Positions 22,666 to 33,400 of a stretch of DNA of 64,000 bases are shown here, one piece after another. Position numbers and translations under genes: made by a program. Source of the DNA: Pagrus major (lineage: Eukaryota; Chordata; Actinopteri; Spariformes; Sparidae); NCBI RefSeq assembly GCF_040436345.1, contig NC_133230.1, forward strand, positions 18,300,197 through 18,364,196, written 5' to 3'. How positions within the stretch are numbered: position 1 is the stretch's first letter; each line of letters opens with the position of its first letter. Below the pieces are notes generated by a model that saw nothing but the letters and a program-made list of their open reading frames with translations, was not told the DNA's origin and did no database searches.

Positions 22666-22674
22666 TGTATATAG
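22666..22674 (-). promoter_or_regulatory. TATA box of the divergent receptor
   Basis: The minus strand reads CTATATACA, about 30 bases before the inferred start of exon 1. A GTGGAGCTC-containing 5' UTR follows. Confidence 0.5.
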
Positions 22675-23032
22675 AGTTGCATTCTTCTACACCCTTGGCC
22701 GAGCACCTCAATACATCAACGTGTTTATCAAAGAGTCAAACTGGGTTGGAGACAAGCTGAAACTGCAGTGAACCAAATGTGGAGGAGTGAAGATAGAACT
22801 GCATGACTTTGACGGCACCACCACTGAAAAGATAAAGAAAGATTTACTGATGATACATTTGTAAGGAAGTATAAATCCATTACTTGAAAAGTCAAATGAT
22901 TGCTGAGACAGTAATCATAACATTCCTTAAGGCCAAAGAGAAGATTAACTTACTGCACTATGTGCAGGTTATATGTGGTACTCACCAATCTGTGTTAATA
23001 ATGGCAATTAATCAATTTCTGAACACTTTACT

Positions 23033-23033
23033 G

Positions 23034-23090
<57 letters not shown>

Positions 23091-23091
23091 A
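23033..23091. repeat. (TATC)n microsatellite
   Basis: About 14 uninterrupted copies of the tetranucleotide, in intergenic DNA upstream of the divergent receptor. Confidence 0.97.
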
Positions 23092-25058
23092 GTAATAAAA
23101 ACTGATTTATCCCTATTCCGATGTATCCTTGTTCATGTGTAATCCTGTGATGGCAACAAACTCGATATGGCTTGAAACCAAATAACACTCAATTTGGATA
23201 CGATACAAAATATAAACAGCATTTTTTGTCAGTATGCAACAGGAAGTGTTATCTGAAAATGAGTATGATTGAGGCTGAGGCGTCCCTTTTACGGTCAAAA
23301 TTATAACACCAGAAGTGAATCATGGAGTGTATTAAGACCCTCTAAAAAGACACGTGGCTCATTGTCATGAACAACTGTCTTATCAAAACAAAGACACTCC
23401 ATCCTTCCAATAGTTGCAGGTGATACTTTATTGAAGACAATAACACTTATTCATTGTTGAATAAACTTAAAAACATTTAATTATTTATTGATAGTGATCA
23501 ATCAAATTTCGTTGTACTACAGTGGCATGCTAATACATAGTGATTAATTTCTTCAAATATTTTTCTAATGTTACATCTGTTGGAACAAGAGCCTGTTTCG
23601 GTTGCAACACGTCTTTTAAGAAAACAAACCCCAGTTTCTTAGAATAACAACTCAATAAGTCACAGCCTGAGACAACACCTGGAAAAGGCAACAAATTAAG
23701 CTCTGTTAAACCAACCCTGGCTTTGATTAGCAAGAGATACAGAAGTGGAACAGCTTGATAGTATCAAAATCAAGATTCACAAGCACAACACATTACAATG
23801 GCAAACATTATGGCACTAGCAGTTCTGGAGATAATCTATCTCAAACAAAACTGTGGAGCTGCTTAGTTTCACATGAAATATAACATGTTTAATTGAATGC
23901 TCGTACATAAGATGGACAAAATGGACTACTCAGAAATATCAGTGCAAAAATCCCCAAAAAATCTGAAATTCTTTTGCATCATAACAGATTACTTGCAAAA
24001 GTTAAACATTTTTCAATTTCTTGCAGAGAGTTAGAGGATTTATACCACTCTTATGTCTGAACAGTAAATAGGAAGTTAGTTAGCTTCGGTGTTACCTCGA
24101 CTTTATGCTATGATAAGCTGACTGGCAGGTGGCTGTAGTTTTCATACATGAGAATTGTATCGTACCTCTTATCTAACTCCTGGCAGGACAGTGAATGAGT
24201 GTACTTCCCCAAATGTTGAACTATTCATTTAAGTGGCCACCGGGTAATGAGTCATTGTAAGATTTAAAGTCCATACAAAAGACACAATTTGAGGACCAGC
24301 ATGTAGGATTTAGTAGCATATAGTGGTGAGAAATGCAAATGGAAAAAAAAAAAAGCAAACCAGCAGTAGGCGCACTGGACCTTTGTTGCGCTGTTACAGT
24401 TTGGTTAGGTTTAGGCAACAAAACTTCTGGTTAGGTTTAGGAAAACATTGTGGTTTGAGTTAAAATAAGTAGTTCTGTATGTAACATATGTACGTATGCG
24501 ACTTAAATAATTGTATGCAGGTGATACTTCGTTAATGTTACTAAGCTACAATATTTCACCATTGATTTTTGGTTTCAAACATGGTCATTAGTCTTCTTGG
24601 TGAAAGTCCTACGTTCATGGACAGATGGACTTTGTGGCTCTTTGTATTCCGTCACCTGACCTACTCTGCTGCTGTAATAATTACTGCGGCCAACAGAGGT
24701 TGCTGTCTAACAATAAATGTAAATATGGGCTGTTATAAGCTACGTTCACAGTCAGCCTATGGTTGTTTTTCTTATGAGTATGGGCTGAAACATTTTTATG
24801 GATATCATGTACCATTTATGCCAATCTCCTACACGCTTGACCTTTAAAAGGTAGGAAAGGCAAATCTTGACAAAGAAAGTTTATTGCTGAGTGTCATTCC
24901 CAGGTCATCAAAATATAGTCAAAACCTTTTGGGTCAGTATTTCGGGCAGAATACCAACCTGAAACATCGATATTTGACAGCCTGGGAATGAGACTCAACT
25001 ATTAACGATGCTTTTTTTTCAGAATGTTCAAACTTTTCCTTTAACTGTGTAGATAGAT
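23092..25058. other. Intergenic DNA between two receptors
   Basis: No gene or recognisable repeat beyond short A-runs (for example 24340-24353). The 3' UTR of the B1-type receptor should fall in the right part. Confidence 0.5.
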
Positions 25059-26087
25059 TTAGATTTTAGTACTCTCAGTTTGTTTAGTCGAGGTGGGATT
25101 GGCATTGGAATGACTGGACTTCCCCTCTTGCCGTTTCCTCCTGCACAGCACAAATCTAAACACTTCCCTCGCCCTCTGCTTGAAGTGCTTCCCCACAATC
25201 ACATACAGGAAAGGATTCAATGAGCTGTTACTGTAGCCAAGGTAAGTAGCTAACTGGTTGCCAATGTCCAGCATGTACGCCCATGTACATCCAGAAACGA
25301 CCTGATAATGATCCAAGGTGTCCAAGAAGACCAGAATCTGGTAGGGCAGCCAACAGAGAATAAACACAGCCAGAACAACAAGAACAAGATGTGCAGCCTT
25401 TCTTTCCACACTGCCTCTGCTGCCTTTTCTCAGCTTCTGGCTGCTTTGAATGACTTTAGTGATGTGGTAACTACAAAAGGATACAATAGGAACAGGGATA
25501 AGGAAGCCTACTATATTGACAGTCATGTTGTAACGCAGTCTCCAGCCTTCATGGGGGTACGCTATGTAGCATGCGTCGATGCCCAGATGAGGGAAGAACT
25601 TGACGGAGCGGAACAGGATAGCAGGGAAGCTGAGCAAGACCCCAGCAATCCAGATACCGGAGCAAATCCCACGTGCCCAGAAGGCCCGTCTCTCCCTCCC
25701 CTGGGTTAGGGGTCTAGTGAGAGCCAGGTATCTGTCCATGCTCACAAGCGTAAGGAACAGCACACTGCAATAGTAATTCATCCCAATGACAATGTTGATA
25801 AGCTGGCACATGGGCTCCCCAAACCTCCAGTGGAACTTGTTGACGATGGTTGCGACCCAGAACGGCAGGCAGGAAACCATGAGGAGATCAGCCGCTGCCA
25901 GGTTGCTCAGGTAGATATCAGCCACAGAGCTGCGTCGCTTCTGGAGGCAGAACACACAAAGGACGAAGGAGTTTCCGATCACTCCAAGAAGACAGATGAT
26001 GGACATGTAGGCAGGCTGCATGGTGTAAACCCAATCCCATGCATCGGTGTGGTTGCAGACAAGCTCAGCTCTCTCAGCGCTCTCCAT
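25059..26087 (-). CDS. bdkrb1: Bradykinin B1-type receptor
   Basis: A 342-aa class A GPCR. Motifs: DRY 118-120, CWLP 245-248, NPFLY 291-295, Cys94-Cys173, Asp256 and Asp274 of the kinin pocket, a possible palmitoylation Cys315 in the tail. It keeps the family's extra disulfide pair, Cys11 in the N-terminus (next to the N-glycosylation site at 12) and Cys267 in ECL3. ECL2 (FFPHLGIDACYIAYPHEGW) resembles the PHEAW segment of human B1. Its place just after the B2-type gene also fits B1. The human B1 Lys in TM3 is Gly102 here, so ligand preference cannot be assumed. Met1 is at 26085-26087; the in-frame upstream codons start from GTG, not ATG. A weak acceptor about 20 bases upstream (gatcag) and a donor at 26351 suggest a non-coding first exon. 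The B1 name rests on reading, not on a tree. Confidence 0.9.
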   Translation of the reverse strand: MESAERAELVCNHTDAWDWVYTMQPAYMSIICLLGVIGNSFVLCVFCLQKRRSSVADIYLSNLAAADLLMVSCLPFWVATIVNKFHWRFGEPMCQLINIVIGMNYYCSVLFLTLVSMDRYLALTRPLTQGRERRAFWARGICSGIWIAGVLLSFPAILFRSVKFFPHLGIDACYIAYPHEGWRLRYNMTVNIVGFLIPVPIVSFCSYHITKVIQSSQKLRKGSRGSVERKAAHLVLVVLAVFILCWLPYQILVFLDTLDHYQVVSGCTWAYMLDIGNQLATYLGYSNSSLNPFLYVIVGKHFKQRAREVFRFVLCRRKRQEGKSSHSNANPTSTKQTESTKI

Positions 26088-27607
26088 GACCCACCTGCTG
26101 ATCACGGTGAAAGCTGTTGCACAGTGTCAGGGATTTTACTACATATACCAGTAAAACCTTTTAACTGTGTCAACACAGGTGTTGCTACGTCATGTCATGA
26201 TTTGAGATCTAAAGTGTCAAGGACAATAGATTTAATGGAGAGTGGATAATAGTGGTCAGTCAGAGCACACACATGCCGTCTTCAAAGAGGGGTGTCTTAG
26301 CAACATGCAGCATGTTTGTAAATGAAAAGATCACGAGTCACATAGTCATACCTGCAGATTTAGGAGCACAAACAGTATAAATTCATGCACACATTGATGA
26401 TTTATTTATTATTTATTCAAGTCCAACTAAGGTTTGAAGTCTGCTAAGCTTCTAAGCTTCAGTCAGTCCTCCTAGTAACGCAGGCAGATGAGAATAAACT
26501 GAGAGAGGATTCAGTGAGATTTACCAAAGTGTGATCTGGTACCATAATCCTGAAATGCAGACAAAAGTACATGAAACGAGGTCAAACTGTATTTTTGGCA
26601 TGCATTTTACCACTTGATGTTTTTTGTTCCACAAGAATTTTCCATCCCTGGCAATGGTGATGAAGCCTGACTCCTAACAACGGTTTCCTGTTTGGCACGA
26701 CATGCCTTCATTTCACGGACAGTGAGGGGTGTACCCTTGCCCACAGCCCACAACGAGTCAACATTGGGCAATTAAATGGTGGTGTGGGTAGAAATGTAAA
26801 TTCAGACGACTGGTGTCCGTACAGCGAGCAGAAAGGGAGCATGTTTGTGTGTCACCACTGGAAACTCTTTGACAGAATCCTGTTTTTAACTCTGCAGACA
26901 ATGAGTCAGAAACACCAGAAAACACTTAGCAAGCAGTTGTTGGGGCTCTCGCATATTCTGGGTTTTCTGCCCAACTTAGTATGTAAATGCATTATAAAGA
27001 TTTAACAAGACAACCATGAAACATTATATGTTTTATTCGACAGTTATGGACAGAGAATACTGGTACTATTTACAAGACAGAATATGAAAACTGTATCTAC
27101 ATAAATTACTTTGCAGCAACCAGGCTGATTTAGATAACACCACTTGTACATTCAAGATACTGACGCTTGCCAATGTTTGTAGCAAAAAGACAGCTATAGT
27201 TTATTGCATGCGATGGAGCTGTTATAAATGTAAGTAAACAAGTGTAAGCGGTAAGGTTTTCCATCTTATGGCAAGTGACATATTACAATTTAACACTATA
27301 AGATTTGTTGGCAATCCGTAACACCTTCTCCAGGAGGGAACATACATTCAAGCCTTGTATGGCCGGCCACAAATTTTTCCATTTCCTAAAAACAATTAAA
27401 GCTTAAATGTGCCTTTTTGAGAGGATGACTCATTGAAGATGTTTTCTAAGCAAAGGTCAGTTGGTCCCATTACTGCACAATCCACTTTGAACATAATCAT
27501 GAATCATATAAATCATTGACATTGGTGCAAGACAATGAAGTGACTGTTCACTTGTGTCATCTTTCTGCAAAGTCCATCACTGAGGGGAGCACTCTGAAAG
27601 CAGTATT
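26088..27607. other. Short intergenic stretch between B1- and B2-type genes
   Basis: Candidate 5' exon material for the B1-type gene lies at about 26352-26420 (donor CTGCAG then GTATGAC on the minus strand, with AT-rich TATA-like DNA at 26396-26415). The remainder should hold the 3' UTR of the B2-type gene. No other gene is seen. Confidence 0.4.
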
Positions 27608-28640
27608 TTATACAGAAGTCTTCAGCGTGGACAGGTTTGATCGTGTAGAGTCTGAGGACGCCGTTTTCTTATAGCTCCACTGGTGGAAGACTTCCCGAAC
27701 TTTTTTCCTGAAGTTCTTTCCAACAATGACGTAGAGGATGGGGTTGAGAACACTGTTAAAGAAGGCTAAGTAGGTGAAGATCTGGTTGCAGATGTCTAGG
27801 ACATTCTCGAGGTGACAATCTCCCAGAACCTTAGCTATGAACAGCACGTCTAGTATGGTGACCAGGTGGAATGGCACCCAGCAGATGAGGAACGCCAGGA
27901 GGACCGCCAACACCAGAGTGGTGGCCTTGTGCTCCGTTTTCTCAGCATTGGACTTCTCTATTGACTGGACCCTCAAAGCTTGAATAATCTTGACAGTGCA
28001 GAATGAGATAATTAAAATGGGGATGATGAAGCTCAAAATGATCAGCAGCCCATTACAGACCAGCTGTAGAGTGTGGCTTGGGTAGTCCAGGAAGCATGCA
28101 TGTACACCATACTCAGGGAAATGTTGCACTTTCCTGAAGATGAGTGTGGGGACACCCATGAGCAAGCCGAAACCCCACACCAGCAGACAGCCCAGTTTGG
28201 CATATTTTGGCCTACGCATTCTACCATAGGACATTGTATGCACCAGTGCCACAAAGCGATCTATGCTAACCAGAACTAAGAAATAGATGCTGCAGTAGGC
28301 GTTCATCTTAATGCCCAGGTTAACAACTCTGCACAGGAACTGACCAAAAGGCCAGTTGAAACCGTTGGAGATGTTGACAGCCCAGAAAGGCAGACAGGAC
28401 AACAGGACGAGGTCAGCAGCAGCCAGGTTGCTCAAGTAGATCTCAGCTACAGTGCAGGCCTTCTTGTGTAGGATGAAAACCATCAGGACAAACACATTAA
28501 ACATGATTCCCAGCACAGTGATGACCATGATATACACAGGCTGGCTGGTGTAGAGCCACCCCCAGGCATCTGTTTCAGGACAGTCAGTGCCATTGGTGCT
28601 GTTTTGGTCTCCATAGAAAGATGTGGTGCTGAAGCCGGGG
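27608..28640 (-). CDS. bdkrb2: Bradykinin B2-type receptor, main exon
   Basis: With exon 1 (30316-30335) the protein is 350 aa. It has Cys27 and Cys282 (N-terminus/ECL3 pair), Cys110-Cys189, CWVP 260-263, Asp271 and Asp289 of the kinin pocket, NPILY 306-310, N-glycosylation at 20, 24 and 97, and a Ser/Thr cluster in the tail (332-344). The usual DRY is DRF (134-136). TM3 has Lys118 where human B2 has Ser and human B1 has Lys. The main exon has no Met before TM1, so a single-exon reading has no valid start; the polypyrimidine tract and AG at 28642-28641 make the spliced start necessary. It is the first receptor after C14orf132, as BDKRB2 is in human. It closely resembles the two tandem paralogues in TM2-TM4, which suggests they derive from it. 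Confidence 0.93.
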
Positions 28641-30315
28641 CTGTGGGGAACATAAGCAAAGACAGTTAAACACTGACAATACAGCGACAATTTTACATTT
28701 TCTTAGTTAGATGACAATATCAATACCACTCTAATAACTGTGCAGACAGGAGGCGATTTCAGGGGGGATCTATTATCATTCAGTAGCATCTGTGCAGCTG
28801 AAATACACCCCCAGACAAAGCCTGTTCTCTTAAACATTAACAAATCACCCACTGTCTAACTTAGCATGAAGAGACAATAATCGTACATCTATCCTCTGAT
28901 CTAACTCTTAGCAGAAAATGACTAATTTTATCTCAAATGAATGTGAAACTACTCCTTAAACAAACAATAACATTCAAACAAAGACAACATATATGAAGAA
29001 AATTGACCTGTCTTATTCAGTAGATTACTGGCATGTTTATTTTTTTGTTATCGATTATTTATTTGTTTTAAAAAGAAAATACCAAACAAAACAAGAAATA
29101 ATCAATGGATATCAATGAATCCCCTGTGTATTACTCTTCGTAATTGTTGGGGTCAGTGTGTGATTTGATGTTATTTTGGTATTTTCTGTATGTGCCTTTG
29201 CCAACTGTGGAAATGTTTATTGTAGGGTCAAACCCTGACTTGATCTTTATGTTTCCACAGGAGCAGAGTCGAACACAATCTCTGCTTGTGCCACTTTCAA
29301 GCAGTGATCCTTGTACTGCACTGAAAAAAAAACAGCTCCCCTAACAACATGACTGAACGATTACTGTCGTAATTGAAACAGCTGATCAGCTTTGCTTTTT
29401 CAGCGCCGTACGCACACCCAATCATGAAACAGAGCGGCGTTTTGTAAATCTCCAAATCCACACTCTAAATCTTACTGCTATTGCAATTATTGAATTGCAA
29501 ACGAGCCCAGCTTTCACCCATAAACCGTTAAGTATTTCTATTGTACCTGTGGCTAAGTCATGACCTACAGTATTTGCTATATGTTACAATAATGAGCGAC
29601 AGGCTTGGCTCTGGTTGCTCTTATTTCCCCTGAGGTTGTTTGATATCATCTTATTCATCCAGAAATTGGATTTTCACTGACTGATTATTTCAATTTATTT
29701 TTAAATGATACTCAATACACATGAGAAGGTTTCTGAATGTATTAAGAATCAATAAAAATCAATAAAGCTTCAAGTTAGGAGTATAGGTCTACATCAAAAT
29801 TATCATAGTGAAGTTTGTTTTGTTGTTTCAAGTACATAAACGACACCATCTCCACAGCAGTGGGCAAAATCATTGCACAAGCAACTGCTGAGAACTGCAT
29901 CATGTGCTTTACGGTCATAACAAAATGTTTGACATTTATAAAAATATATGGTCTTAAGTATATGTTATTATGGGACTGAGCTCAGATATGACACACTGCA
30001 GTCAACCTAATGTTACATTTTTCTGCTATTTTCTGCTCCCTTTGTTGTATCAGCGTAGTACAAAATAAACATTTAACCAAAATGTATACAAAATGCCCAC
30101 TGACATGTAATCCTAAACTTCTTCAGAGAAATAGATCAGAGTTTGTTTGAGCTGTACTTTATGTCAATATATATTAAAAAGTAAGATTATTGACATAAAA
30201 TAATTTTAAAACATAACCGCACTGTAAGTTGTCGATTCTCCATGTTTAAGAAGAGATAACGTATCGATGCCAATGCGAAATATTTCAAAATGTATAAATA
30301 TGATGAAGATTATAC

Positions 30316-30335
30316 CTTGTAGGTTGAAGAGCCAT
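30316..30335 (-). CDS. bdkrb2: Bradykinin B2-type receptor, coding exon 1 (20 nt)
   Basis: ATG plus 17 nt encode MALQPT and two bases of Ser7; the donor GT is at 30315-30314 (CAAG then GTATAA). It joins in frame to CCCGGC at 28640, giving MALQPTSPGFSTT. The 5' UTR extends to about 30430 and shares a stretch around tctcttaaaggaa with the two paralogues' first exons. The intron is about 1.67 kb (28641-30315), with nothing recognised inside. Confidence 0.8.
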
Positions 30336-30429
30336 TCCTCCTGAGTATTCCCAGATGTGAAAGATCCAGATGCCTGGCTACACTGCTCCAGTGCCCTCCC
30401 TTTACTCCACTCTGCCTGTCTCTGACTCG

Positions 30430-33400
30430 CTCTCTTAAAGGAAACTGTAATTAAACTGATGTCAGCCAAAACGTCATTCTTCAGTCTGTATGTGTTCCTC
30501 TCTCTCCTGTTTGTCCACCTCTTAGAAAGATCATAAACAGCATATCCTCACCCCCCTGATGTTTTATCATTGGATAAATATATCTGGGAATGTTTGATTT
30601 TGCTGCTGTAATATCAGTGTTGAAAAATTGTGTTGTGATTACATCTATGTAGTCAGGAAGCAACCGCTTGAGCTGGAAGTTAAAGTCAAAAACTCAAATG
30701 CATGATTATGCAATTGTTTTCACTTATTTTGAACAGACAGCAGTGCAAGTGTCAAAGGCAAATAAAAGCTGCATGCTGGGGACTGAGGTAACATTTTCCC
30801 ACTGACAACGACTATTACTATTTCTTCATTATAAAAATGAGGAAACTTTTGAACATTTTGATATTACATTATATGAACGCCAAGCAAGTACTTCCCCAAA
30901 AATAAGAGAATGGCAAAATATAAAACTTGTGCAACTGGAGGAGTATATTTAAACATTCAAAGCACCCAAACATATTGCACAACAGTGGAGCAACGCCGAC
31001 ACTTGCACTGCTGTCTGGTCAACAACTTTGTCTTTGTTACTGTTGTGGCTGAATTGTTCCCAAGCAACTTATTTAAAGAACGCAGGCGGGTCCCCCTGAT
31101 CCAGCATTTCATTTGCACTAGCCATAGTGAGAGTGACTAACACGCTAATCAGCAGACGAAGCTTCCAGGTCTGAAAAGCATAGCCAATGTGGAAATAACT
31201 CAACCCTGTATCCTTTTTAATGGCCAGCAGGTAGCAACTCCAGTGGTTGCAAAAATATGTCATTTTTTGTATGTAAGCTTATGAGAAAATTACCCTACTT
31301 CTTACCTCTGTAAACAGTTTTCTAATGAGTTTATGGTCTCAATCCCTCGTTTCAGGTAGACAACAAATCAGGATATGCTTTAGTGTGTGACTACCATGTG
31401 ATTGACAAGTCACTTACACAGAATTTCTTCTGGGTTTCAGTCAGATCAAGTCAGAACATCTTCCCCAGCTCCACCCTCTCATCCAAATATGGGCACTTCT
31501 GTCTCCTGAGAAACCAAGACGGCGACAGCCGCAATGCCAAATTTTAGGCTTCAAAAAGTAGTCCTCAAACCATTTGGTGAAGGCACAATGGGTTTATGAT
31601 GCAGTAACCTCAGCACATGCTGCTAACAAGGCAGAACTTGCGTTTGCGAACTTTATTTCGTACTACGTGCATCAATCAACAGACTGTGTAGTCGGCTGCG
31701 TCCAGCTGCTGAACAATGACCCCTATACTGTGATGGTTTGGCACAAATATACAAACCATGTCAAAACAGTAAAAACAACACAAAAATCCCAATATTTGGA
31801 AAATTCAAAATAATAATGGTAATCACTCAATAATTTCCAAGTAATGTTTTTTCTGCTGCAAAAGTGTAGTTAAGTGCTTGGTCTATGATTGAAGCTGCTT
31901 CATGTTGTAGGAAGTAGTGATTCATGCACTGCTCACTGGGCATAAGAAACAAATGAGTCCATTTACTGCCCTGCACTGTGTTCATTGTTATATTATTACT
32001 ACTAACTTGAATAAATCTGTCAGAGTCAGGTCTAAAGTATGACATTTTAATGGCTCCAGAAGTGTTAAGTGTTTACACAGTGTAGTGTTACAGACTGGCC
32101 ACACTGGATGCCTGTTTAGTGCTTGGCATCTGCCTTGCTGAGCTGTGGCTGCTCAATCGTGTGTGTGTTCTCACAGGCAGCTTTCCTATCTGTTTACTTG
32201 GAGTTTGCCTGTGATAATTATCAATAAATATGATGACATGGCTTTCCTTTAACCCCCCTGAAAGAGCGAGAAAACAGGAGGGGTAAAGAGAGGGGGGGAG
32301 AGTGTGCAGGAAAAACAAACTGCCCTACACCTGTTGTGTGTATTCTCTTAATGTCTGTGACATATTCTACAGATACAGATATTAATACTGTAGTGAAAAG
32401 CTGGTATGATGTGGATATGAACGTCTACAGTGAGAAGCACGACGCCAGCATGGCTGCTCTAACCTGTTAACATGGACGCCAAAATGAAAAGCAAGATGTT
32501 ACAGTACTCCTCGCACACGCGCTGCTCACACATCCAGTTTGGCCAGCCTGCCACTGTGGGAAATGTGAAACCATGGTGAACCTTCCACCTAACATGCCTG
32601 CGAACATGTTTAGGCAGAGACACTGCATAATAAAACAGCATAAAGCCCTTTGACCAGGTACTGAATCGGACAAGAAAATTCCTGCAAGCACACATTCCCT
32701 ATAGATTTTTGTAATGTGATTCATGTGTTTCTGCTGTTTAACTTGATTGTCGCTGCATCACATGAGCAATTTGTGAGCACTGCTTCCTGGATCATATTCA
32801 ATCATGTCAGATCCATTTTTCAAAATTGTTTTTTACGCCTGAGCAGCTGGTAAAAACAATTTTTAATTTTGTCAGGATCAAACTAAAGGGAAGAGAAACA
32901 TTTATGCAAATTGTGCATTTGACATTCCTGCTGCTTCTCCGTTCAGTCGATGATCAAGCCCCTCTCTGAGGGAAAACATTGGGCTACTACAAGACATTTG
33001 AAAACATGGCACATCTTCTTAAAGTGTCCACAATCAGACTCTGGCGTGTAGACGTTCCTGAGTGTGTTTAGTTTCCGCAGATTTGACACAATTCCAAAGT
33101 TCTCAGTCCAAAACAATAAATCAAACAAATCACCCTGTTGGAATTGTCTTGACGTCACACGCTCATAATCCACTGTTGCTCTCCTGACGTCTTGTATCGT
33201 GTCTCTCAGATCCTTCGCCCCTGTGTGATGTCAATACCAACCCTGCAGTCTCCTCCTAATCTACCAAACTAAGATTTATAATAGACAAACTGCATTATCA
33301 GATGTGATTGCGCTCAAATAGACGTCAGTGTCTGGTGGCTCAATCATCAGGCCTGTGATTATCAGCTCTTATCTGAGGACTGACAGTTATCTTGGAGACA

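Noticed and set aside
23033-23091. Regular repeats considered as a CRISPR-like array
   Set aside because: Plain tetranucleotide microsatellite without spacers, in a vertebrate genome.
25830-26249. 139-codon plus-strand frame opposite the B1-type receptor
   Set aside because: Antisense shadow of the receptor frame, with no domain.
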